A stretch of 64,000 bases of DNA from positions 29,438,141 through 29,502,140 of the forward strand of contig NC_087071.1 of the NCBI RefSeq assembly GCF_963678635.1, given 5' to 3'. This document shows, in pieces, positions 55,501 through 64,000 of this stretch. Each line of letters starts with the position of its first letter. The stretch's first letter is position 1. This stretch comes from Symsagittifera roscoffensis. Its lineage: Eukaryota; Xenacoelomorpha; Acoela; Convolutidae. Below the pieces are notes generated by a model, which saw only the letters and a program-made list of their open reading frames with translations, was not told the DNA's origin and searched no databases. Both the position numbers and the translations under genes were made by a program.

Positions 55501-58500
55501 GCATAAATTTGCAAATTCCACTTACATTTGCGGAATCTGCTTACGTTTGCCGAATCCGGAACAAATACTTCTATTCGCTTGTTGCGGAATCCGACACAAA
55601 ATCAATGTGCCGACAAAATTTAGAGGCATTTGTACGCGGAAACTACTGAAATCTTGTAAGTGGAACCCACTTACATTTTGGAACATATTTAAAGACTTGT
55701 CTCTGGAATCCAGCAACATACAGACACAAAATTGTGCGCCTATCCAGTGCACAGTTTGGCCTCGTATTGCTTGAACATCTAAATTTGGCTCTTATAATTA
55801 ATTATGATTTTGATAAAAGTAAAATTCTAATTGTAATAAAATCGATTATTTTTCTTCTTACTGAGTGCGGGTTGCTATTTGCACCGCAACCGGCTCTCCT
55901 TGTTTTTTTAGTGCATTGTTGGATTACTATTGCATTGTTGGAATAAAATCTATGAAAATCTGTGCTACCTTTATGGCAAACCGAAGATCGATTTTTTTTT
56001 TGTTGATGTTTTTCTTTGATTTCTTATTTTGAGATTCGCGAATGGGCTACTAGCTTAAATGATGTATAAATCTGACATTTTCAATCCAATCAATTCATTT
56101 TCTTATTTTTAATACAAGCGGGAAAAAGCTCGCTTTGCTTGCAATGCTGCTTTAAAAAAAGATGTGATCAACGGCGATTATGAAGACCTTACAAATATCG
56201 CTTGAATCATCAGACATGACTATGCTAACCGAAGGGAGTGGATGTCTCGGATGTCTTGGATCCCTGCTGCTCCTGGTGATCTCTGGACAGGGAGTCCTGA
56301 TTGTCGTCCAGTTTGTTCACAGCTTCTATCACACAGTCTATGTAAGTGCGACTTATCTCGAAGAACTTGCGAAGGTTTCGCTGCTCGTCCACAGTTACTG
56401 TAACACACAGAAGAGCTATTAGTTAGTGACAGTTAACTGATGATTTTAAACTAGTTTATCAGTAAACCGCACACAAAAATGGAGAAGTGATGTTTTGTTG
56501 TTCACGTTGACGACATTTAGTGGTCGAGTAATAGAACTTTCTTCATTTTAGTTGATTAGGCTCACCAATTTTTGTATTTCGAATGTTATGACTAGAGATC
56601 CGACTGCGAGAACCGACGATTCAATTGCCTGCTCAAAGACTACTCAACTCTTAGACAGTTCAGAGCTTTTTTTCCTTATAAATGGTATGTACTTAATTTT
56701 TTTTTAAAATGCTCATTAAAAAAAAACTGACCAAAAATGTTTGAAAAAGTTTAATCTGAGAGGCGATGTTGAGAGTCAGCTATTAAAAACGTCGCTCAAA
56801 TCACTCTAATCTGACTTGAAAGTGTCATTAAAAAAACCCCGGCGCCATCCTTAGTTTTGATTAAAAAAATGGCCACTTACTAACCTGTGTTGTCTTCTTT
56901 GATGGCGTGAATCAAGTTCCGCCTCTGGGCCATCACACTCTGCAGATGTTTCTCTGCCTCCGTCCGAGCCTGGATGAATGCCACCTGTGCACTCTCACTT
57001 TGGTCCAGAAGCTGGGTAGCTGGAAACATTTCCAACAATGACTTTTGACTTTTGTTGTTTCACCGTATATATTGTCAAAAAGTTAAGAAAAAATACATTT
57101 TTTTTCGAGAAGAATTTCAGTTACAGGCGCGGAAAATTTTAGAGACCGGCGCGGATCTAGGAAATTCTCGAGGGGGGAAGGCGGATTTTAGATTGCCCAA
57201 AAAGTTTTTCTGAGCTCTCCCAAACCACTATAAAGACCGTAATTTGACCAAATTATCTGCGCAGCAGACAAATTTTTGAAAAAAGGCCAAAAAATCGCGT
57301 TTTTTTTTCGGCGCGCGCTCCCCCCTTAAAAGTAGCATAGATTGGCACCAAAGGCGCCGTTAAAATTTTAAGGTCAGTCAGCGTCAGCCACAAATAGATA
57401 TCTGAAAACAGTACAAAAGGGGGACCTTTTGGGTCCGCAGGGGGTCGAATCTGTTTAGAGAATAAAAATGTTTTTGTTTTAAAAAGACATTCTGATCAAA
57501 ATTTTGGATGTATTAGATGCATTTCCTATGTTTCAGATCTTTTTTAGCTTCGTGAAGAATGATTATTTTCATAACATTGTACAATTATTGTCATTCCTTT
57601 AAAAATTAAATCTATTGATGACTATAAGTTACCATAAACGGGTGCAATGATTGCCATACCTCTGGACTGTCTCTGGTGTTCGACTGCCGAGTGCATCTGG
57701 ACTATGGACTTGATCTGTCTCACCCACTCTTTCTTGGCAGCCTCGTCCACAGCTTTGAATCTACTTGTCTTTCCCTTTTAGGAAACAAAATCAGAAGTTA
57801 AACCAAAAAAAATTTTGTTCAGGTGGGCTCTTTTTCCTTTTCTGCACAACCTGCAAGTTTTCCAGGGTAATTTTTCCGTTCACATTGTTGGATTGTTCTG
57901 AAATTTGGCATACAGACTAATTTTGCCATGACAAACAGATATGGTCTTAATACTCAACCTTGTAAAACCACTCGTTACACCATGAAATTGATGCTTTGTG
58001 AGGTGGGGGAAAAGGAAAAATAGCCTACAGGTGTAAAGCATTATCATGATGGATATTATACTACCTACTGTGAATAGTTATCTTTGTCATATATGATTTG
58101 ATTTAAGAAAAAAATTCGATTCATTGATTAAACTTTTATCTTAAGAATAGTTACTTTTCTGTATTCTACCTTTGAGTCTGTGAGTGAGAACTGAGTTCGG
58201 GTTCCGGCGACTTGTTCTACGATTGAAGTCGTGAGGTGGAAGCAGTTTTCGCGACGACCACGCAACCGATGCTCCTCAGTTTTGTACACACTGATTAAAC
58301 CAAATATATTTTTTTAACATGTGTTAGATAAGAACTGGTATTTTTATCGATAATTTTCAATAAAAAAATTCCCTCTTGGCAAACGAAGTTGAAAAAAGTG
58401 AGAGTTTTTTTCCGTTCCAAGTTTTTGTTATTCAATTCGTTTTTGTTATAGTAGAAGTTGTATGAAAGTTGATAAAATGTTAGAAAATAAAAAGTTTTGA

Positions 58501-58805
58501 AAATTAGCAGAAACTAAAAATTGTTTGATAGAAAATTCTTTAGAAGTTTCAATTATTGTCGAATATGTGATCTAAACATGCCTTAGTAGTCCAACGTCTT
58601 TGTTCAGAGCACAGAACTTTGGTTTCCAGCCTTTTCCACCGTGTTTCGTTTTGAGGATGCCAGTGAATGTGTCGGCAGCAGTCACAATAGAGCTCGTAGT
58701 GCTCTCCCGCGGCACGCCAGACGCAGCAACCTCAGAGGCGGCGGTGCTTGCTGCAACAATTTCGAATTTACTTCGTAAAGAGAAAGCAAAACTCGATTTT
58801 TCCAT
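40526..58805 (-). CDS. Oxysterol-binding-protein-related protein, ORP9/10/11 type, 13 exons
   Basis: Minus-strand exons: 58805-58582, 58290-58170, 57774-57660, 57019-56885, 56397-56230, 51299-51070, 46629-46484, 45842-45514, 45405-45358, 45149-44994, 44489-44223, 41953-41827, 40781-40526. All phases agree; the sum is 2322 nt, 773 residues plus stop, close to vertebrate ORP9-ORP11. Residues about 46-140 form a PH domain (GILKTKH, GLLSVYKTEEHRLRGRREN, KKEWVRQI), which in this family binds phosphoinositides. Residues 154-250 are helical. TEWFDAKS (272-279) resembles an FFAT motif for ER VAP proteins. The lipid-exchange domain follows, with KKPFNPILGE (431-440), the ORP signature EQVSHHPP (524-531), GRSIL...PW, GHWNK and a charged helical tail with EYESRRVWQDL. 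Expected role: lipid countertransport, for example PI4P against sterol or phosphatidylserine, at ER-Golgi or endosome contacts. Introns 1 (GC-AG) and 7 (apparently GG-AG) are unusual. Which of ORP9, 10 or 11 cannot be settled. Confidence 0.92.
40833..41563. mobile_element. 731-bp element with about 300-bp inverted arms, TA target
   Basis: It lies in ORP intron 12. Its ends, CAGAGCTGATTTAAATTA and TAATTTAAATCAGCACTG, are flanked by TA on both sides (40831-40832, 41564-41565). The arms stay complementary for roughly 300 bp, for example 'attaatatggtgc', 'aaaaatgggtcatttt' and 'gaattaaccctttttaaa'. The TA target and CAG-type ends suggest a Tc1/mariner-derived foldback MITE. No transposase. Confidence 0.82.
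41564..41740. mobile_element. hAT family C internal fragment
   Basis: 'ttttgagatatccattttta', 'gcctttggcgccaattta' and 'ccaaaaagtacctaaaaac' match the interior of the family C copy at 50540-50861. It abuts the 731-bp element exactly, so that element inserted at or near its edge. Confidence 0.6.
41954..44222 (-). other. ORP intron 11 (2269 nt)
   Basis: Located between the GHWNK exon and the upstream exon. It holds a tRNA 5'-half-like stretch at 43697-43740 ('gggctcagttggttgcgc', a good A box) and a 3'-end fragment of the HINE-like family at 43850-43893 with hairpin 'cagggttttgccctg'. The frame at 42160-42342 is hydrophobic but unsupported. The rest is AT-rich. Confidence 0.55.
44692..44912. 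mobile_element. Degenerate MITE A in ORP intron 10
   Basis: A decayed left end 'ggactcttttccgctttccc', then 'catcgtaaaatcacgcattcag', 'ccataataacacgcaaaac' and a 12-nt G run. The right TIR is lost. Confidence 0.65.
45861..46104. repeat. Perfect 244-bp palindrome in ORP intron 7
   Basis: Two 121-nt arms, identical as reverse complements, with a GG centre at 45982-45983. The arms run from 'aattaaacaaaaacgcc' to 'catccaaaaaa'. It includes 'cagggccccatttctc' 39 nt from the outer edge, so a smaller element might be framed inside. It ends 18 nt from the intron's 3' splice site. The 66- and 91-residue frames here are the two arms read through. It is either a very young foldback element or an assembly or cloning artefact. 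Confidence 0.9.
46236..46434. mobile_element. MITE B in ORP intron 7
   Basis: GGCTCTTTCC to GTAAAAAGAGCC, flanked by cggcgaat (46228-46235) and cggtgaat (46435-46442), a 7 of 8 match. With the palindrome it makes up about 70% of the 641-nt intron. Confidence 0.85.
47420..47720. repeat. Dispersed repeat E, copy 2
   Basis: Inverted relative to 20205-20560. Shared words include 'tttgtttcgcgcgtcg', 'attttgcaaagcta' and 'acggcta', followed by a C run of about 15 and a C-rich arm. Confidence 0.6.
49908..50334. mobile_element. hAT-type element, family C, complete
   Basis: TIRs CAGGGGCGGATCTAGG and its complement TAAATCCGCCCCTG. It has a perfect 8-bp target duplication ctgccaag (49900-49907 and 50335-50342). 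427 bp, non-coding, in ORP intron 6. Confidence 0.93.
50540..50861. mobile_element. hAT-type element, family C
   Basis: Ends CAGGAGCGGGCGGATTTAG and CCTAGATCTGCCTCCTG; flanks aagactcg (50532-50539) and aaggctcg (50862-50869) match at 7 of 8. It lies in inverted orientation to the copy at 49908-50334, 205 bp away. Confidence 0.9.
51300..56229 (-). other. ORP intron 5 (4930 nt), repeat-rich
   Basis: Contains a decayed HINE-like 3' end at 51995-52030, a decayed HINE-like body at 53450-53745 ('tcatatggcgtgtggagg') and repeat F at 53890-54115. D repeats lie at 54405-54630 and 55010-55150, with a minisatellite at 55195-55690. The rest is AT-rich with no exon seen. Confidence 0.6.
55195..55690. repeat. 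Minisatellite based on GTAAGCGGAATCCGCAAATT
   Basis: Between 55385 and 55510, four to five tandem units of about 20 bp each contain GCGGAATCCGC, itself an inverted repeat. From about 55510 the unit continues in opposite orientation ('gcggaatctgcttacg'), and looser copies extend to 55690. The flanking frames 55229-55504 and 55522-55774 are read-through. Confidence 0.75.
57147..57457. mobile_element. hAT family C, right-truncated, in ORP intron 3
   Basis: Starts 'ccggcgcggatctaggaaatt', with 'gcgcgcgctcccccctt', 'ggcaccaaaggcgcc' and 'gtccgcagggggtcgaat' in family C order. The right TIR is absent. Confidence 0.7.
57826..58025. mobile_element. MITE B in ORP intron 2
   Basis: GGCTCTTTTTCC to GGAAAAATAGCC, flanked by ttcaggtg and tacaggtg (7 of 8). 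It is about half of the 395-nt intron between exons 2 and 3. Confidence 0.85.
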
Positions 58806-59052
58806 TAAATTTCCAAAAGCTCTTTACTGGCGGCTTTGCTATTTTCGATGTTTAAATTACAAGGAGATTATGGAGGAAGGGTGTTATAGCTTAGTTTTGT
58901 TCGACCAAGCCAAAGAAAGTGTTAAGAAACTATGGCGTATAATTTGTTTGTTTTTTTTCCGACCAATTTGATAACCTCAACAAAAGCTCATGTCGGTCAA
59001 TTGTAGTATCATATTAAAACATGAGAAAAAATCTAAAAAGCCGCAAGAAACA

Positions 59053-59087
<35 letters not shown>

Positions 59088-59280
59088 TTTCTGACAAAAT
59101 TACATCCGTCGGTCTGAAATCAAGCTTGAAAATTTTAGATTACTTTCTGCAAATATTAACCCCTTTTTAAAGTTGTAATTGAATTCAAGACCCTTTTTAT
59201 ATGGAAAATAGAAATTTTGGGATCGGAAAAAAGAAATTGAAGAAAGCTTTTGCTGACCCATTTTCATTCTATTTAATTAT
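58806..59280. other. 5' flank of the ORP gene with a 39-nt poly-C run
   Basis: Holds the presumptive promoter and 5' UTR of the minus-strand ORP gene, with no motif I can name. An uninterrupted C run spans 59053-59091. Confidence 0.5.
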
Positions 59281-59807
59281 TGTTCCGACTTTCGATACGA
59301 AAGTGACGGAATATTTGTGCTCGGGTGGGTTTTTTTCTTCAGACAAATTTCGACTTTTTAACTAGCCATTTTTGACAAAACTTTTTAAATCATTCAAAAG
59401 GTATTGTTGTCCTGAGCTTAAATTTGAAAAGATATTTCACCTGTAATCATTCTTTGTAAAGTTACGGGGGTTTGAAGATTGCCATTTTGGTCAATTTGGG
59501 ACAATTAACGCGCGATATATTTCGCTATTAACGCGTAAGCGGAGAGTTAATCCGCCATAGAAATCGTTCCAAATTGGTTAAAAGAAGCTTATTTGCCATA
59601 ATTGGTTTGTTACAAGGAGCAAAATCTATCCTATTGTTTTTTATATGGCGTGTGGGGGGAGGATTTTCATAAAAAAATTTCACATTTTAAAAAAAAAAAA
59701 TTTTTTTTTGCTTTATTTCATTGACTTCTTTAATGTTATTACTGCTCCATAAACCTTAAAAGCCAGTCGGAACATTCAGGGCTTCGCCCTGATACGAGCA
59801 GTCTTGT
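59281..59807 (+). mobile_element. HINE-like element, full length
   Basis: TGTTCCGACTTTCGATACGA to 'gatacgagcagtcttgtt', 527 bp, with both hairpins intact. A second, isolated 5' end (TGTTCCGACTTTCGATACG) follows at 59826, as if a tandem partner had been deleted. Confidence 0.88.
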
Positions 59808-60613
59808 TTCATTAGACTTCAATATTGTTCCGACTTTCGATACGTTAAGTTTAGATATCTTGTTCATAAAATAAATGTGTAGGAGAACAACCAAATAAGG
59901 AGATATTTTGAGATTCGTGACTCATATCACAGCTTAAATACGGACCCTTTGTGAAATGTTGCAAGCAGAATCGAAGGGGGTATGAACAAAAAAAGTGTTT
60001 CAAAATGAGATTATACAAAAGTATTCCCTACCGGCTTTCTTACCAGATCTCCCCACAAAACAACAAGGCGTCCGCAACTGCAGAGCGAAGTCAATACTAA
60101 ACAACCCAATAAAGCGCAAAATTCTGGGGCGCTGATTGGGAAAATGTTTTTTTTTTCTTGTTGTGTTTTCAGCTGAGTTTCAACTGAGAAAGAAGTGCAT
60201 ACATATACCTCTGTCACGTATCATCACGATAAGAATCAGAAATAATTTTTTTGTACCGCCAAAATTAACAAAGAGATTTCTAGCTAAAACAATCTCTAGC
60301 AATCAAAAAAAATTGACGTTTTTCTAGTGACTCTTGTGTTTTATACGAAAAGGAGGCAAGGACGAAGTGTTCGTTTCTACGTAGCGCCCAATTTGTTTAA
60401 GGCCGATCACTAAAAGCTCTAGTAAATGGAATAATATCCACAGTTGCGGTTTGTCTCACTTCGAAGTTTGCGTTAATACAGGGACGTTATCTATTTTTCC
60501 GTCTGTCTGAGTATCAAGTGGGTTAAACTCAGAGAGTTTTTTTCATTCGGTAAAATTGTTCTACTTTTTTGAAAGAAACTTAAAATACTTGCTTTGCCGT
60601 GAAACTTAAAATA

Positions 60614-60972
60614 CCTGAGCTTAAATTTGAAAAGATATTTCACCTGTGATTATTTTTCATAAAGTTATGGGGGTTTAAAGATTGCCATTGTGGCCAATTT
60701 GGGACAATTAACGCGCGATCTTAGAAATCGTTCCAAATTGGTTAAAAGAAGCTTATTTGCCATAATTGATCTGTTACAAGGAGCGAAATCTATCCTTTTT
60801 TACTTAATATGGCGTGTGGGGGGATGATTTGCATAAAAAATTTCAAATTTCAGAAAAAAAAGTTTTCATTTTATTTTATTACCTTAAATTTTTTTATAGG
60901 TTATTACTGCTTCATAAACATTAAAAGGCAGTCGGAACTTTCAGGGCTTCGCCCTGATCCGAGCTGTCTTGT
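60614..60972 (+). mobile_element. HINE-like element, truncated and internally deleted
   Basis: Starts inside the element ('cctgagcttaaatttg') and lacks the segment between 'acgcgcgat' and 'cttagaaatcg'. The right end with hairpin CAGGGC-TTC-GCCCTG is intact. Confidence 0.8.
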
Positions 60973-62100
60973 TCCTTTAGTTAATTATTTCTTTAGACTT
61001 CATTAGATGCTATGAGCACTGTAAATTAAAATTAAAAACAATCATAAAATAATGCTCATTCAAATTAAACAGTTATAAGAATTTATTTTTATTCAATAAG
61101 GCTCATAAGACGTATTGCCTATTCAACAGATTCATTCCAAAAATACCTACCTGATAACAAGGAAGTTTTTAGATTGTTTCTTTTAATGGTAAGTATAGAA
61201 TTAAAATCAAGGATGTCTATCAGATAAGCTATTAATTTTTTGATTGTAAACTTTCAAATGGCCAATGATGCAAACATCAAATGAATTGAATTTTTATAAC
61301 AATTTTTTGCAAAATCACTGATTGTAGTACCATCAGGAACAAAAAAACCAACGGTACCTTAAGGCTTGGTGCAACTGATAACAGGAAGCAAAATATCAAA
61401 TTACTGATATTTTTGTGTCAGTTCTGATACAAATAAATTTATGTGGCATACATGTTGCAATGTTTAATTTTCAAGCAATGTAATGAACGATAGCTGTTTA
61501 ATGTTTGTACCGTTTTCTCTACAACAACTAGAGATTAATGGTTGAAATTTTGGCACAAGATGATTGAACCCTATTATTAGAAAATAATCTGAAAAGGATT
61601 TCACGGCTAAAAACAGTTTCTTCCAACATATAATAGAATTTCAACCGTGAGTTGTACAGAAAATTGGCTCAAAGGTCGAATTTTTTTTTTCATTTCATCG
61701 CTTCATCACTTAAATGTTAGACCTGAATGTCACGTTTTTTTTTCAGTTTTATCAAAAAAGTCAAGTTGTTTATTTTTCTATAGTAAATCAGATTACGAAC
61801 GAAACAATTTTTTATTTAGATACTAAATTTGTTTCGGCCGGATTTTCCAAAATCTTGGGCCTACATATTCGAAACTTAGAGTGCTGCAATAGTTAAGTTC
61901 AGATTCTCATTTGGCTACTGCAAAGTAGTTTTGTTTTCTTTTTGATTTGTTTCAAGCTATCTCCCCCAACTTACCTCAACATTACTGCCAGAATTTTTAC
62001 TTTCTCAAATTACACCACCTCCATTCCCCCAAGAACTATCCTTTTACAAACAATTATATTAAAAAAAACACCACAAATGGGTGACGCCCCACCTCCTATA
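60973..62100. other. No gene recognised
   Basis: AT-rich intergenic sequence. Short frames (61714-61896, 61942-62130) are unsupported. Confidence 0.35.
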
Positions 62101-62199
62101 CACACCTTTACACGCGCTACGGCTATTTGAGCTATCCCCTAAAATTGAAGGGTGGTTTCAAGCTTCTGAAGAGTGCGGTAGGTGTTGGGTTGTAAATGT

Positions 62200-62340
62200 G
62201 TCATTGAAAGATGGGGTTGGGGGGGGGGGGGGGGGGGTAGGTGCGTGTGCATGTGTGTGTGGGTGTTTGCGGGGAGAGGTAGTCGTATGTCTAAAGGGTA
62301 GGGGGTACGGTAGGTAAGATGTGATGAATGAGGGCATTTG
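62200..62340. repeat. G-run and GT-rich low-complexity tract
   Basis: An uninterrupted G run of about 19 at 62218-62237, followed by 'gtgcgtgtgcatgtgtgtgtgg' type sequence. Confidence 0.7.
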
Positions 62341-62371
62341 GTGATCAACATAGGGTTGTTTAACTTGAGTG

Positions 62372-62584
62372 GGCTCTTTTCCAGTTCCCCCTTACAAATT
62401 CAAACTTGAAAAGCTTATTAAACATTGTCATAATGCGATGAAATTTGGCGTGGTGAACAAATCGACAACTGTGAAAAGATTTGTTCTTCATACTTTACAA
62501 CATAACATCACGCATTTAGCCGTAATAATACGTAAAACAAAAATAAAACTCGGTATTTTGAAAGGGGGGAACTGGAAAAGAGCC
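62372..62584. mobile_element. MITE A abutting the assembly gap
   Basis: A complete A element, GGCTCTTTTCCAG to CTGGAAAAGAGCC. The left flank is cttgagtg; only 'ct' of the right flank is visible before the Ns, which agrees with the start of the expected duplication. Confidence 0.9.
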
Positions 62585-62586
62585 CT

Positions 62587-62786
62587 NNNNNNNNNNNNNN
62601 NNNNNNNNNNNNNNNNNNNNNNNNNNNNNNNNNNNNNNNNNNNNNNNNNNNNNNNNNNNNNNNNNNNNNNNNNNNNNNNNNNNNNNNNNNNNNNNNNNNN
62701 NNNNNNNNNNNNNNNNNNNNNNNNNNNNNNNNNNNNNNNNNNNNNNNNNNNNNNNNNNNNNNNNNNNNNNNNNNNNNNNNNNNNNN
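62587..62786. other. Assembly gap, 200 N
   Basis: Exactly 200 Ns, the usual placeholder for a gap of unknown size. The reading frame spanning it is meaningless. Confidence 1.
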
Positions 62787-64000
62787 TAGCTAGAAAAGGC
62801 TTAGATTTAGCTAATTCGTGATCAGAATTAGGATGAGAAAAAAAGAACCTAAAGAAAATCCCTGCTTTATTTAAACATTTGAAAAAGAATTGCTGACAAA
62901 ATTTTAGATTAGATGTAAAGTATTTCAGGTCAAAAAAAAAATTTTCTCGGTACGGGTAGTATAATATAAAACCAGTATAGTCGCTTGGGAATACCAGCTA
63001 TATAGCCCAGTGTATACATAATGCGTTTCGATTTTCACCTGAATCGATTCTCACCTAGGTTCGTCTTACCGAAGTCGTTTCATTTGAGAACCGCATTTGA
63101 GCCCAACATGATAGAACATAAAATGCTAATATTTTAGTCAGTTCAAAACTGATTGCAATTGAGTTTCTGTTAGTTCAACTGCATGAACTGAATATGAATT
63201 CATTGTGAAAAAACACATAAAAATCACCAAATCAGCGCAAGAACAACTCCACTTTTTTGCTTTTGCTTGATTCCTTTAATTTTGTTGCTAATTCCTTGCA
63301 ATATAATTACAAAAACTTGCCCTTTACCAATTCTTTTTAATTAGGCGGAATTCATGTTTTTATTCCAGTTGTAAGAAAGGCCAGAATGTTTTTTGGTGCT
63401 GCGAAAGTTTTCTGATGACTTCTTCAAGAGGCAAATGTAATCCTTCAAGATGCAAGTGAAGTACGCTAGCAGAGTGTGAGGGTGTCAATGGCCCTCAGAA
63501 AGAAACTATTCATCGACATCGAAGACAACGTTTTCCCTGGCGGCAATCGAAAAACAAAAAATCAAGACCCTGAGCACATTTTTGTGGGATCTCGATTTTT
63601 TAATTAAGGAACACCCAATTAAAGTTTTGTGCGGCCGCAATTGAACCAAGTATCGACCTCTGCATAATTTCGTATCAAGGAGCTTTTCACAAGTCTGTGT
63701 GACCTCGAGTCAAAACTGGAAACACCACCCCTAGTCAAAACAAAGCCGACAACCGAGAATGCTGACATGGCAGAAGGCCGAAAATATTCCTTTTGGGGAT
63801 TTTTCTAAAGCCCGACGAACTCCCTTAAAAAGCTTCTAAGACCAAACCTGTGTTTTCAACCAATTCTTAGACTTTAATTTGTGCTACTTTTTTAACCCAA
63901 AAAATGGCTACTTTTTTGATGATCAGTGCGATAAAAACATATACGACGTTTTCGATTGCAAACCGTACTAGCAAGACCCTAGTAGATACCCTAATACCTG
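62787..64000. other. Unassigned sequence, GC-richer at the end
   Basis: From about 63.4 kb composition becomes more balanced, and short coding-like strings appear on the plus strand with intervening stops (for example KTLSTFLWDLDFLIKEHP near 63.57 kb). A decayed retroelement or gene remnant is possible. I recognise no family. Confidence 0.3.

Noticed and set aside
58600-58971. 123-residue plus-strand frame
   Set aside because: It is antisense to ORP exon 1, whose PH-domain reading and splice phases are well supported.
60011-60217. Minus-strand segment with a leucine-rich stretch and a strong GTAAGA donor at its end
   Set aside because: An acceptor and donor can be drawn, but the peptide matches nothing and no partner exon was found.
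62369-62821. 150-residue frame
   Set aside because: It crosses MITE A and the 200-N gap.

Overview
This is an AT-rich animal nuclear window (roughly one third G+C by eye) with one 200-N assembly gap. Genes are split by introns, and most of the rest is transposable-element debris. The animal assignment rests on a complete oxysterol-binding-protein-related (ORP9/10/11-type) gene with 13 phase-consistent coding exons and on a secreted saposin-fold peptide gene. Two of the 12 ORP introns look non-GT (one GC-AG, one apparently GG-AG). Frequent non-GT introns and expanded non-autonomous elements would suit a larvacean (appendicularian) tunicate, but that placement is only a guess.

Layout. 0.7-1.7 kb: tandem 0.5-kb duplication. 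2.5-12.4 kb: dense cluster of two small hAT-type MITE families (called A and B here), several nested in one another with readable 8-bp target duplications, plus a recent 1.94-kb tandem segmental duplication (6398-8341 and 8438-10360). The saposin-like gene sits inside this cluster at 4832-5161. 12.9-16.9 kb: coding-looking but unrecognised relic. 21.0-28.1 kb: minus-strand two-exon sulfotransferase-like gene whose 6.2-kb intron holds eight head-to-tail copies of a Helentron/HINE-like element. 29.2-30.6 kb: dead LINE reverse transcriptase. 30.9-32.0 kb: broken second copy of the sulfotransferase-like gene that keeps a 339-nt intron. 32-34.2 kb: AT-palindromic repeats and a G-rich tract. 35.8-37.6 kb: dead FLYWCH/MULE transposon. 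37.8-40.1 kb: more HINE-like copies. 40.5-58.8 kb: the ORP gene (minus strand), its introns loaded with MITEs, a perfect 244-bp palindrome, a 731-bp long-TIR element and minisatellites. 59-64 kb: a 39-nt poly-C run, further HINE-like copies, the N gap and unassigned sequence.

The genes do not form an operon or pathway. ORP proteins exchange lipids at membrane contact sites, the sulfotransferase-like protein probably transfers or binds a sulfuryl group, and the saposin-like peptide is probably a secreted lipid-binding or membrane-active protein. The window's main interest is how small palindromic elements have built up its introns, including unusual ones. No intact autonomous transposon was found.
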